Below, in pieces: positions 1-7,437 of a DNA stretch of 22,436 nt. This DNA comes from a virus. The DNA lies in the IMG/VR virus record IMGVR_UViG_3300034093_000302, positions 1-22,436 of that record; one strand, 5' to 3'. The notes beneath the pieces are model-generated. The model did no database searches and was not told the DNA's origin. It worked only from the letters and a program-made list of their open reading frames with translations. The translations under genes and the position numbers were made by a program. Within the stretch, counting starts at the first letter, position 1. Each line of letters begins with the position of its first letter.

Positions 1-500
1 CAGGCACTAACATTATCACAAGGATCTACTAATGCGTTCATGCAACATAGTCCGTCTACATGCCAAATACCCGGATAGTTTGGATCATCAATTTCTATGA
101 GATGATCTATAACAGTTTCCCAATCTGCATACTCACTTGAATTTACTACACCAAGAGCTACATTTAAAGTTAGACCTGTTACACAATTTGTTACAAGAGC
201 ACAACAGTTTGTTGATGTTATCTCTTCACCGCATGGCCCAATACCAACAACTGTGATTGAACCAATTGATGGTGCCAGTATAGCCGTTAAACATTCAGGA
301 TCAAAAGCTGGATCAGTGCTAAGTATAACAGAATCAACATACCATACGTTAGGACCATAGGTACCATTTAATTGTATCCTTGATCCCACTAAAGCTTGCC
401 AAGCTGTAATGTTTACTTGTAATGTACGTAGATTAATATTATCACCTGTCCCAGTACAGGGTACAAGTGTTATACATCCTTCTATCTCAGCAGCTGCCAT
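1..500 (-). CDS. Cys-rich putative virion surface protein, 3' end outside window
   Basis: The reading frame opens with ATG at 500 and stays open for 166 codons to the window edge, so the C-terminus is missing. The product begins MAAAEIEGCITL and is rich in Cys, Thr, Val and Asn. Two segments look like copies of one module: residues 9-70, opening C-I-T-L-V-P-C, and residues 99-153, opening C-C-A-L-V-T-N-C. Each continues through beta-strand-like sequence to a W-Y-V-D or W-H-V-D motif and a later Cys. The same opening (C-Y-x-L-T-N-C) occurs twice at the end of the 946-aa protein just upstream, 8 nt away, so the two are probably co-transcribed and both displayed on the virion. A tail-fibre or adhesin role is inferred from this likeness and position; no family was recognised with certainty. 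Confidence 0.75.
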   Translation of the reverse strand, partial: MAAAEIEGCITLVPCTGTGDNINLRTLQVNITAWQALVGSRIQLNGTYGPNVWYVDSVILSTDPAFDPECLTAILAPSIGSITVVGIGPCGEEITSTNCCALVTNCVTGLTLNVALGVVNSSEYADWETVIDHLIEIDDPNYPGIWHVDGLCCMNALVDPCDNVSA

Positions 501-508
501 AATTTTAT

Positions 509-3349
509 TTATTTACATTGGTATTGAAAACAACACTCACAATCATCATAACTCTGTACTATACCAACTGTAGTAAATGGGCCCGGGCAGTTTGTTGTTT
601 TTAATACTGTCCAACATAGACCAGGGTAATCATTTAGTTCTACAACCTTACCTGAGAATATACTTAAGTTTTGATTAGTCAATAAAGTAATATCTGTATT
701 GTTACAGTTTGTAAGTAAGTAGCAAGGAGGTACTGCAATATATTGTTTGCATTCTTCACATGTTTCAAATGATTCTTCAACAGCATCAATACTAATCTCT
801 GTAGAGTTAGTGCAATCAAAAGTAATGTTTACATATAAACACTCATCAAGACCTGTTATCTTAAGCACCTGCCCTTCTAATGCGTTTAAGTAATCATTGG
901 ATAGACCGTAAGTATTAACCGTATATTCTACTAAACCTGTATCACAGTTAGTTAACGTATAACAGCATGGTACAAAACTATCAGCTGATGTACATTGGCA
1001 GTAAACAACATTGTTTATAGTAACAATTTCACAATTTCCGGTACATGTAATAGGATCTATTACGTCTGTACACAACAATGAATTTGATACAGACTTTGTA
1101 ATGCTATTTAAACTTTCCACTGTCCACTCTGCTGAAAACACAATCGGTGCTCCTGTTGCATAGTTACTTGGTAATTTTTTATAGGGACCCCCTAATGGTT
1201 GATCGTATTGCTTATAAATATCCGGACAATTAAATCCTGCAGGTACTACTGGATTATAGATTGCTTCCAGAGAAGCAGTAAAACCATTTGCAGTAGTTAT
1301 TGTATTATTAAAGGCAGCAGTGTCTAATAAACAAGGTATAGTAAACGTGCTATAGTTTGGAGCAGATTGTCCTACAAAGGCTCTTAGAGTTAGAGTTCTT
1401 TCATCTGAATTACCAATAACAACAAGGTTAATATCACAGTCATCTGTTATATCTGTAAATATAGGACTAGATCCTGCTTTGATTCCTTGAGCAAGATCCA
1501 TAGTTCTTTGGTAAATCCACATCTGATTTACTTGAAAATTAGTTTGAGTAAAGTTACCTAAAGGTGTTGTTATAGGATTGGTAAATACAAAAGTACCTTC
1601 TGTTAAGTTAGGTGCCGTACCACTACTTGGACAACCTGCTGTACTAAGTGCGGCAGATGGTAAATTAGCTGTTGTGCTATATCCTAAAAAATCAGATAGT
1701 TCAGTTACATCATTAGGCGTACCATCGGTAACCAATAATAATTTTCTAGCAGGTGGTGTAGAATTATTGATACGAGCACCTGAACTTGGTGTTGTAATCA
1801 TCTCATAAGCTACTCTTAAACCGTCCATTGTGTTGGTACTACCTGATCCTCCACCTGCATCATCTACAAGACCGTTAATTGCAGTATATAAAGTTGGTAC
1901 TTTACTTGTGTAGTAACCACCTGTTAATGTACCTGGTAAAAGAGAAGTAACACTACTACCATCATTAGAAAAACTTACTATACCAACTTGTACAGCACCT
2001 GATGAAATTCTCTGAGCGCTGTTAGCAACAGTATTTAAATTACCTGCTGCATCATATCCCAGTTCAATGGCATCAACAATTTGCTTTAAAAATGCTTTAT
2101 ATCTAATAGCTTCCTGACCAAGGTCTCCGCTAAAATCATCAGTTCCTGAAATAGAACCACCTGTGTCAACTACCAATACAATATCTGTTTCACATGGTAC
2201 AGTTGATCCAATACATTTATAGGTGTTACTAATAGGGTCAAGGCCATAGGTATAACCTGGAGGACAAGCTAGCGTATTCTGAATACATTGTTTTGTGGTA
2301 GGATCTAAAGTGAATCCTGGAGGACATCCGCAACCTGGTGTTACTTGTGTACTCCATAAAGAGTGTCCAGTAGAACCAGTTGCAAAATAATCTGTAGATG
2401 ACGTAGTCACCATTGAGGTATCAGCATCCGTAGCTTTATATACAAGACCTAAGTTATCACCTGGTAGATCATATGTAAAAAAACCTTCTGTGGCTGAGTA
2501 AAAACTTGCTCCAAAAATTCTTCTACCATCTAATACAAATCCATCTGGAAATACTTCTGACCAGGTTGTACCCATATCAGAACTATATACTATAGGCCCA
2601 TTAGCAGCAGATACCCATAAACTTGAATCAGTATCAAGAGTATAACTTGGATGATATCCTGCAAGGTTAGTATATTTTGGAGCAGCTCCATAATAACTAA
2701 CGTCAGACCAAGTATAAACAACTGAGAAGCTTGCTCCTCCGTCTATACTCTTGTAAACCTTTTTATCAGTTGCTGCAATAATAGTTTGTTGGTCAAAAGA
2801 CATACACAAACCAGATACAAGTTCACCAGCAGCTAGAACTACACCTCCATTAAGATACGTCCAGTTGTTTGCACCGTCTATTGTTTTAGCAATTGCTCCA
2901 CCATGACCTAAAATACCAGTGTCAACATCTGTAAAGTATATACTTCTAGCAATAGAAGAAAATGCTGTATTAAGACCTGTTACTTGAGAAGTATATGTAA
3001 GACCTCCATCTACAGATTTTATAACAGCGCATTGAGCAAAAAGGCCGCTACCTGCTATATAAATACCAGGGTTATTTAAACCAACTGATTCAGGTATAGA
3101 TATTTGAAAAGCTTTAGCAATACTAGGAGGAGTTACTTGGGTAACTGATGCCCCTGCATCCGTAGTATACCCAACATATACATCTCCAGCAATAATAGCA
3201 TAGTCAGGAAAGTTAGGCAGCTGTGCAGTTTTAACATCAAAAAGATCTGATGTTGTAAAACCAGAATAATCAGTCCACGCGCTTGTAGAATGATTATATA
3301 CTCTAAAGAGACCGTCTGATCCTGCTAGATATGTTTTACCGAAAGCCAT
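509..3349 (-). CDS. Multidomain surface protein: beta-propeller, von Willebrand A domain, tandem Cys-rich modules
   Basis: A 946-aa product starting MAFGKTYL with no evident signal peptide. Residues 1-330 carry repeated blades of the Ycf48/BNR type, visible as KSVDGGLTY (111-119), KTIDGANNW (155-163), KSIDGGASF (200-208) and YSSDMGTTW (255-263). Residues 340-387 hold Cys-Pro-Pro-Gly linkers (CPPGFTLDP, CPPGYTYGL). A von Willebrand A domain starts near 388: the metal-site motif reads D395-T-G-G-S399, with Thr505/507 and Asp542 (VTDGTPND) as the likely remaining ligands. Position 397 is Gly where the canonical DxSxS motif has Ser. The C-terminus has two Cys-rich modules (795-868 and 876-946), each opening C-Y-x-L-T-N-C and ending in a Cys cluster (ETCEEC, DDCECC). 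Such architecture suits binding to host surface or extracellular matrix, so a receptor-binding or tail-tip adhesin is inferred. It follows the zinc-ribbon gene by 11 nt. Confidence 0.85.
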   Translation of the reverse strand: MAFGKTYLAGSDGLFRVYNHSTSAWTDYSGFTTSDLFDVKTAQLPNFPDYAIIAGDVYVGYTTDAGASVTQVTPPSIAKAFQISIPESVGLNNPGIYIAGSGLFAQCAVIKSVDGGLTYTSQVTGLNTAFSSIARSIYFTDVDTGILGHGGAIAKTIDGANNWTYLNGGVVLAAGELVSGLCMSFDQQTIIAATDKKVYKSIDGGASFSVVYTWSDVSYYGAAPKYTNLAGYHPSYTLDTDSSLWVSAANGPIVYSSDMGTTWSEVFPDGFVLDGRRIFGASFYSATEGFFTYDLPGDNLGLVYKATDADTSMVTTSSTDYFATGSTGHSLWSTQVTPGCGCPPGFTLDPTTKQCIQNTLACPPGYTYGLDPISNTYKCIGSTVPCETDIVLVVDTGGSISGTDDFSGDLGQEAIRYKAFLKQIVDAIELGYDAAGNLNTVANSAQRISSGAVQVGIVSFSNDGSSVTSLLPGTLTGGYYTSKVPTLYTAINGLVDDAGGGSGSTNTMDGLRVAYEMITTPSSGARINNSTPPARKLLLVTDGTPNDVTELSDFLGYSTTANLPSAALSTAGCPSSGTAPNLTEGTFVFTNPITTPLGNFTQTNFQVNQMWIYQRTMDLAQGIKAGSSPIFTDITDDCDINLVVIGNSDERTLTLRAFVGQSAPNYSTFTIPCLLDTAAFNNTITTANGFTASLEAIYNPVVPAGFNCPDIYKQYDQPLGGPYKKLPSNYATGAPIVFSAEWTVESLNSITKSVSNSLLCTDVIDPITCTGNCEIVTINNVVYCQCTSADSFVPCCYTLTNCDTGLVEYTVNTYGLSNDYLNALEGQVLKITGLDECLYVNITFDCTNSTEISIDAVEESFETCEECKQYIAVPPCYLLTNCNNTDITLLTNQNLSIFSGKVVELNDYPGLCWTVLKTTNCPGPFTTVGIVQSYDDCECCFQYQCK

Positions 3350-3360
3350 TTGTTGTAGTG

Positions 3361-3492
3361 TTATTGTTTAGGGGCTGCATTCTTTTTGGCCTCATACGTA
3401 TGTATACATTTTGTACATACTTGTTTACCATCTTTAGTTGTTCTCTTTTGACAGCCACAACTTAGGGCTGTTCCACAATTTGCGCATTTCAT
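3361..3492 (-). CDS. Small zinc-ribbon protein, 43 aa
   Basis: A short gene starting MKCANCGTALSCGCQKR and ending TAA. Six cysteines plus one more are arranged as C-x2-C, then C-x-C, then C-x2-C: C3/C6, C12/C14 and C27/C30. This is typical of a treble-clef or zinc-ribbon fold holding one or two zinc ions. A Lys-rich tail (EAKKNAAPK) follows. It lies between the 184-aa gene and the 946-aa adhesin, with 21 and 11 nt gaps, and carries the AAAAACCAAC leader motif 5 nt before its ATG, which supports both its reality and its start. Similar small proteins with an L-S-C-G-C-Q core recur near structural genes of uncultured phages, from memory. The function is unknown; it may bind DNA, RNA or protein, or be a small virion component. 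Confidence 0.8.
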   Translation of the reverse strand: MKCANCGTALSCGCQKRTTKDGKQVCTKCIHTYEAKKNAAPKQ

Positions 3493-3497
3493 GATAT

Positions 3498-3507
3498 GTT
3501 GGTTTTT
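3498..3507 (-). promoter_or_regulatory. Leader motif AAAAACCAAC before the zinc-ribbon gene
   Basis: The exact decamer AAAAACCAAC (minus strand) ends 5 nt before the ATG at 3492. The same decamer lies 4 nt before the starts at 12282 and 15268. It is not a Shine-Dalgarno sequence. Its fixed place suggests a translation-initiation enhancer of the A-rich kind used in Bacteroidota; that role is inferred. Confidence 0.45.
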
Positions 3508-3513
3508 AAATTA

Positions 3514-4068
3514 TTAACACGTTCCGCAACCACAACCACAAGCTAGCTTAGTAAGTTTACCAGTAACATATGTATACATTGCCATTCCTTCTACAGGATT
3601 ATGACAATATTCTACACGTGCTTTAGCTGCTTGTAACATAGTCCAGAGAAGTTGTACCTCTCTTAGTTTATTTGTCAATGGTGCCTGAGGTTCGCAGTTA
3701 GGAACATCAAGACAACAAAGCAATTCATTTATTTGATTTAATGCTTGAGTAATACGTAAGTGGTTATACTCTACGTATACAGTATCATTTGGGGCTACAC
3801 TATATCTAACAACATATACACCATCAGGAATAGTGTTACGAGTTGTACTACAGTTAGTTAACTGCATACCTAATTCACAAGCTGTGTAGTTAACTGAGAA
3901 ATCTGTACCTGGCTGTAACTCAACAGCACTGGTAAATCCAGGAGCTGTTATCTGAAGCTTTGGGCAATCCAAAGGTACAGTATCATTATACGTACTAGTA
4001 TCAATAACTCTAAAGATACAGTTAGTAAGAACATCAGGAATTTCTATTGAGAGTGCGTGTTGTGCCAT
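3514..4068 (-). CDS. Unknown Cys-rich structural-region protein, 184 aa
   Basis: Starts MAQHALSIEIPDVLTNC at an ATG only about 12 nt downstream of a TAnnTTTG promoter element, so the leader is very short. The N-terminal 110 residues look like beta-sandwich sequence, with Cys pairs and L-T-N-C / D-C-P-K segments. Residues 104-155 look helical (ITQALNQINELLCCLDV, then KLREVQLLWTMLQAAKARVEYC). The last eight residues are CGCGCGTC, four cysteines alternating with glycine or threonine, which could chelate metal or form disulfides. I did not recognise the family. Its place between the abundant 499-aa structural protein and the adhesin suggests a tail or connector component. The C-terminal Cys cluster parallels those ending neighbouring proteins (GGCGCKK at 9271, DDCECC at 509). 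Confidence 0.75.
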   Translation of the reverse strand: MAQHALSIEIPDVLTNCIFRVIDTSTYNDTVPLDCPKLQITAPGFTSAVELQPGTDFSVNYTACELGMQLTNCSTTRNTIPDGVYVVRYSVAPNDTVYVEYNHLRITQALNQINELLCCLDVPNCEPQAPLTNKLREVQLLWTMLQAAKARVEYCHNPVEGMAMYTYVTGKLTKLACGCGCGTC

Positions 4069-4080
4069 AGTACTAAGTTA

Positions 4081-4088
4081 CAAAGATA
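4081..4088 (-). promoter_or_regulatory. Bacteroidota-type -7 promoter element TATCTTTG
   Basis: The minus strand reads TATCTTTG, a full match to the TAnnTTTG element of Bacteroidota housekeeping promoters. It sits directly after the terminator at 4101-4138 and 12 nt before the ATG at 4068, so it would restart transcription for the 184-aa, zinc-ribbon and adhesin genes. A convincing -33 TTTG box is not visible, because the T-rich terminator tail occupies that place. Confidence 0.5.
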
Positions 4089-4100
4089 TAGTGTAAAAAT

Positions 4101-4138
4101 AAAAAAGGGAAGGAGTTTTTTTTGCTCCCTCCCTTTTT
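4101..4138 (-). terminator. Intrinsic terminator after the 499-aa structural gene
   Basis: In the minus-strand transcript a 14-bp stem is formed by 4138-4125 (AAAAAGGGAGGGAG) and 4115-4102 (CTCCTTCCCTTTTT). The loop is nine bases and A-rich, and a T-run follows. The one non-Watson-Crick position is a G-U wobble in the minus-strand RNA but an A-C mismatch in the plus-strand RNA, so the hairpin is better built for minus-strand transcription. It begins 17 nt past the stop codon of the 499-aa gene. Confidence 0.85.
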
Positions 4139-4155
4139 ACAAGTTTTAGTTAAGA

Positions 4156-5655
4156 TTAACCTCCTTCGTTAGACCCATTAGGATCAATTCCCGCACATGG
4201 CAATCCACCATTTGGACAAGCATATGGAGTTAGAGTTTCACAAGCACCACAGTTAGATAACCAAGTGTTAACAAAGCTCTCAAAGTCAGCTAATGATGGG
4301 TCAGAGAACTTAATGTCAGTACCTATAGGGTAGTCACCAGCGTAGTCTTGATCAAAAGTAATTACGTTACCAACAATTGATAAGATTGTTGCAGTATCAC
4401 CACCACCATCAAAATCAATCTCACCACCTACATAAGCACCAGTTGCATCAGCTACTGTTACACTACCTACTGTAGTAAATGTTATAGCTGATGTTGTTGT
4501 AGTATACATCTCAGGCATACCTACAATCTCTAACAAGTACTGCTCATTATCAAATGTTCCAGTTGGGTTGTTAAAGCGTGGTACACTATGTTGCAAGTAG
4601 TATGCAGTATAGAAAGAAGAACGGCTAATTGCAGCAGTAACATCATTACCGTTAGTGATCTCACGAATACGCAAGTCTTGTCCAGTATAAAAAGGCTGTT
4701 GCATGTATCCTTCAGTTAAGATAAGATCACGTATAACTGTTTCTCCTGTTCCTTTTATTTGAATTGGTTGACATGAGTTGTTCTCACAAAGACCTGTGAA
4801 AGCACAAGGATCTCCGTTAAGATCTACCTCAGAAGCAAAAAGCTTAACTGGCTCTAAGAACGCAATGATAGAATCATTAGGGTAGAAAGTACAGTCATTG
4901 AAACGAGTATCAGCATAAGCTCCAGTGATAATCAAACCAGCAAGGTTGTTCTCATCTCCAGGTAAAACAGCACCTTCTAAAGTGTAAGGTAACAATGCTT
5001 CAGCAGTTGTGCTATCATCAGCTAACTGTGGCTCAAATGCCTGCCAGTTCAATCCAGCATCAGTTGAGTAAGTAATTGTTACGTGGATAAATGGGTTAAT
5101 CAAAGGACTGTTCAAGAAGTCATAAGCCCATTGAGTGTAAACAACCAAAGGATTTACAGCTACTGGAGCAATTGCATCATCAGGACAACATCCAGTGTAA
5201 GCACCAGAAGTGTAGTAAGAGTTACGAGTTAAGTAACGTAATGCAGGTGATCCTTTAATGTCTAAACGCAAAGAATAAGTTTCTCCACACAAGAAATCTT
5301 TAACACAAGATCCAGTATAGCTATCAACGTTAGCACCTACAGTGATCTGTGCTTGTTGTGGTAAGCAAGGATTTACTTTGTAGAAACGGTGTACATACTT
5401 AGGGTTGATAGTCTTAGACTTTACAGACTCAGCATATCCACCGTGGAATGGACCAATTTTGTCATTTGGGTGGATAGATCCAGAAACCAAAACTAATGGA
5501 CAGCAATTGGTAGGTGCTTCGTCAGCTTGCACCCAAGTTTTAGGATAATAGAATGCAAATTGCCCAAGAGTAAGATCTTGTGTAGCATCCCCATTTGTTA
5601 CAAAACCATTTGTTCCCACAAAGGTTTTTTGAAAGGCATGATTAAAATAAGCCAT
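4156..5655 (-). CDS. Abundant virion structural protein candidate (major tail or decoration protein)
   Basis: A 499-aa product starting MAYFNHAFQKTFVGTNGF. The opening, followed by a T-L-G-Q-F-A-F-Y segment and a Lys-Thr-Trp, resembles the N-termini of major structural proteins in uncultured Bacteroidota phages, as recalled from memory. The middle has a virion-like stretch (SGSIHPNDKIGPFHGGY). Residues 391-452 form a compact Val/Thr/Gly/Asp-rich beta segment that may be an inserted Ig-like or barrel domain, followed by a helix (ADFESFVNTWL) and a Cys/Gly/Pro-rich tail. Expression appears independent: it has its own strong terminator and a leader with AACCCTTAAA plus an A-run ending at ATG, shared only with the capsid gene. 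A tail tube or sheath-like protein, or a capsid decoration protein, are the main options; neither is proven. Confidence 0.75.
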   Translation of the reverse strand: MAYFNHAFQKTFVGTNGFVTNGDATQDLTLGQFAFYYPKTWVQADEAPTNCCPLVLVSGSIHPNDKIGPFHGGYAESVKSKTINPKYVHRFYKVNPCLPQQAQITVGANVDSYTGSCVKDFLCGETYSLRLDIKGSPALRYLTRNSYYTSGAYTGCCPDDAIAPVAVNPLVVYTQWAYDFLNSPLINPFIHVTITYSTDAGLNWQAFEPQLADDSTTAEALLPYTLEGAVLPGDENNLAGLIITGAYADTRFNDCTFYPNDSIIAFLEPVKLFASEVDLNGDPCAFTGLCENNSCQPIQIKGTGETVIRDLILTEGYMQQPFYTGQDLRIREITNGNDVTAAISRSSFYTAYYLQHSVPRFNNPTGTFDNEQYLLEIVGMPEMYTTTTSAITFTTVGSVTVADATGAYVGGEIDFDGGGDTATILSIVGNVITFDQDYAGDYPIGTDIKFSDPSLADFESFVNTWLSNCGACETLTPYACPNGGLPCAGIDPNGSNEGG

Positions 5656-5666
5656 GTTTTTTGTTT

Positions 5667-5676
5667 TTTAAGGGTT
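5667..5676 (-). promoter_or_regulatory. Leader motif AACCCTTAAA before the 499-aa gene
   Basis: The minus strand reads AACCCTTAAA followed by an A-rich run with single Cs up to the ATG at 5655, 11 nt away. The same decamer and A-run precede the major capsid gene (14011-14020). Shared by the two genes that also have dedicated terminators, it may raise translation or mRNA stability. A partial -7-like TATATTTA lies just upstream in the same gap. Confidence 0.4.
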
Positions 5677-5720
5677 ATAAATATATATTCAATATAGGAA
5701 AAGTTTCTCAACTCTCCAAA

Positions 5721-6245
5721 TTATTTCAAGAAAAGTAATTTGTATTTAGCAGAATTAATAGAATCCTTAACTAAATCTAGGTTATTAACTATCTCTGAGT
5801 AAGGTAACATACCTTGAAGTTTACTAATAGAGTTATACATATCTCTAAGATAAGCTACCGCATCTGCTGTATTATCTAAGGTGCGTATAGGCATGTCTTT
5901 GTAACTTAAAAGTTTTTCAGCAGCTCCCTGATAACTTTCTACAAGAGTATCTGCAGAATCATGTAAGCCACCATAAAAATCACCAAGAGCTTTGTGAGCA
6001 GCATAAGAGCCATCTCCTTTTATTTTCAGGTGTAATCTATGAAAACTAATAGCAGCATTCATCATCTCTGTTGCGCATGCTGCAGTCATGTTATCTAATG
6101 AGCTACCACCAACGCCTGTATCAGGTGTAGGTTGTGGTTTTGCAGGCTCCTCTTTAGGTTGTGTTACAGTAACCTCAGGTCTGCTAATTTTCTTAACAGG
6201 TTCAGAGTCTCTCTTTAGTAAATTTCTTGACGGGGCTTCAGCCAT
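5721..6245 (-). CDS. Ferritin/Dps-like four-helix protein
   Basis: A 174-aa product. Residues 1-50 are a disordered, Pro/Lys-rich lead (KPQPTPDTG). From residue 50 on the sequence is helical, with the spacing of a Dps/ferritin-like bundle: helix A with FHRLHLK (His69, His72), helix B with AAHKALGDFYGGLHDSADTLVESYQG (His84, Asp99, Glu103), then two further helices to the end. This matches the pattern H-x-x-H ... H-K-x-L-x-x-F-Y-x-x-L-x-D-x-x-D-x-L-x-E of phage Dps-like proteins; I recall one such family as DUF5856, unverified. Whether iron is bound is uncertain, since the full ferroxidase set is not obvious. It sits between the adaptor-like gene (11 nt gap) and the abundant 499-aa protein, so it may be packaged in or on the virion, protecting DNA or acting structurally. 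Confidence 0.65.
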   Translation of the reverse strand: MAEAPSRNLLKRDSEPVKKISRPEVTVTQPKEEPAKPQPTPDTGVGGSSLDNMTAACATEMMNAAISFHRLHLKIKGDGSYAAHKALGDFYGGLHDSADTLVESYQGAAEKLLSYKDMPIRTLDNTADAVAYLRDMYNSISKLQGMLPYSEIVNNLDLVKDSINSAKYKLLFLK

Positions 6246-6256
6246 TATATTTAGTT

Positions 6257-6964
6257 TTATGTATTACTTTGTGTTGAAGTTTGAGCTATCTGATATTGAG
6301 TAATTGACTCCATATCTCCTGCTAAAATTTGTACTGCTTCATCAACTAAGATTTCAGCAATATCATCTTTGAATTCACATTCTACATCTGTTGTAGATAC
6401 CTGTAAACTATATGGGTCTGAGCAACCTGCAATTTGAACCAAGGCTGGAAATCTATAATACATTAAAATAGCTGTTGCTACTTCAAAGTCATTACCTGTA
6501 TAAACTCTAAGATGATTACCTACAAATGTGCAAAAGGTTTCTCCCCACTCAAAACTAGGTCTCTTAAGAGCATCGCTTAGTAATAGAGCTATGTTCTCTT
6601 CTTCTGCTAAGTATGTAACAGTCATGTCTCTTCTTGTCTCGCAACAATCTTTGTGAGCATGAATATTAACTTTCTTATAATACATGTAATTAGATGGTAG
6701 TATACCTGACTCATAATAGGTATCTCTAGAATTCATATCTAATCTCTCTTCTATAAGCAATCTTTGTAAGTCATCAACACGCATAGTAGTTTGCTCATCA
6801 CCAGTTTTGGTAATGTTCAATCCTTGAATCTGACGTCTTACCCATTCAACCTGACCCTTATTGAAAGCTTCAACCATCTGCCAACACTGAATGTTGTCAA
6901 AGTCTTGGCTATCAAGTTTATTGAGTCTCTGCTTAATTTTAAGCTGTAAGGTTGTGTTGTTCAT
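6257..6964 (-). CDS. Putative head-tail adaptor / neck protein
   Basis: A 235-aa product with no confident family match by eye. The N-terminus (LQLKIKQRLNKLDSQDFDNI) and the segment with VEAFNKGQVEWVRRQ are helical. A centre of beta strands contains ILPSNYMYYKKVNIHAH, a pattern (L-P-x-x-Y) often seen in phage neck and connector-ring proteins. The C-terminal helix EFKDDIAEILVDEAVQILAGDMESITQYQ resembles the 'E-I-x-x-x-A-V-x-x-x-x-G-D' ending of head-completion adaptors. Start and stop overlap its upstream neighbour by one nucleotide (TAATG), so translation is likely coupled. Position after the head genes and before the putative tail genes fits an adaptor or ring protein; that role is inferred. 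Confidence 0.6.
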   Translation of the reverse strand: MNNTTLQLKIKQRLNKLDSQDFDNIQCWQMVEAFNKGQVEWVRRQIQGLNITKTGDEQTTMRVDDLQRLLIEERLDMNSRDTYYESGILPSNYMYYKKVNIHAHKDCCETRRDMTVTYLAEEENIALLLSDALKRPSFEWGETFCTFVGNHLRVYTGNDFEVATAILMYYRFPALVQIAGCSDPYSLQVSTTDVECEFKDDIAEILVDEAVQILAGDMESITQYQIAQTSTQSNT

Positions 6965-7437
6965 TATTTTTTGCTTTTGCCTTTTTTAATGGTACCGCCT
7001 AGCTTAGATGGTTTGTTATAACTAACATCTACTTTTATAGGGACTTTTCTTTTCTTTCCAACGGTGCCTTCATAACTTACACCAGCATTAACTTTTTTAG
7101 CAGCTGGATCATAACCAACGTTTGCACCAAAGCCTCCTTTACCAGTATAACCAGCTTTATAGGTACCTACGCTTAAAGGTTTATCTGCATTTAGATTAGT
7201 CTTCATACCTGCATTAAAAGAACCAATTTTAAATGATGCATCAAGCGGTTTAGGTGCTCTTGGTACACCAAGTGGACCAATTTCAGGAGGAGGCAGAATA
7301 CCATCAAAAGGGCCACCATTATCTTTTTTAGTTAATGACTTTTTAAAAGCTTGCATTGAAGCATTAGCTTTCTTATAGGCTTCAACTTTACTATTAGTAA
7401 AGTGTGCAATTGGATGAATCTTCTTTGCTGCTTTCAT
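6964..7437 (-). CDS. Unknown basic protein with Gly-rich beta segment, 157 aa
   Basis: Starts MKAAKKIHPIAHFTN and ends in a Lys-rich tail (GGTIKKGKSKK). The first 40 residues look helical and basic, followed by a Pro-rich linker (ILPPPEIGPLGVPRAPKP). Residues 70-140 alternate hydrophobic and Gly/Lys positions with short repeats (SVGTYKAGYTGKGGFG, VGYDPAAKKVNAGVSYEG), suggesting a small beta-barrel or meander. The tail contains the GG-x-I-x-K-x-K motif shared by several neighbours. The gene overlaps its two neighbours by one nucleotide each (at 6964 and 7437), so it is translationally coupled to both. No function is known; a virion-internal or DNA-associated role is a guess from charge and context. 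Confidence 0.7.
   Translation of the reverse strand: MKAAKKIHPIAHFTNSKVEAYKKANASMQAFKKSLTKKDNGGPFDGILPPPEIGPLGVPRAPKPLDASFKIGSFNAGMKTNLNADKPLSVGTYKAGYTGKGGFGANVGYDPAAKKVNAGVSYEGTVGKKRKVPIKVDVSYNKPSKLGGTIKKGKSKK

Noticed and set aside
1578-1808. Plus-strand open frame of 76 codons inside the adhesin gene
   Set aside because: It lies fully inside the VWA-encoding part of a well-supported gene; its translation shows no motif.
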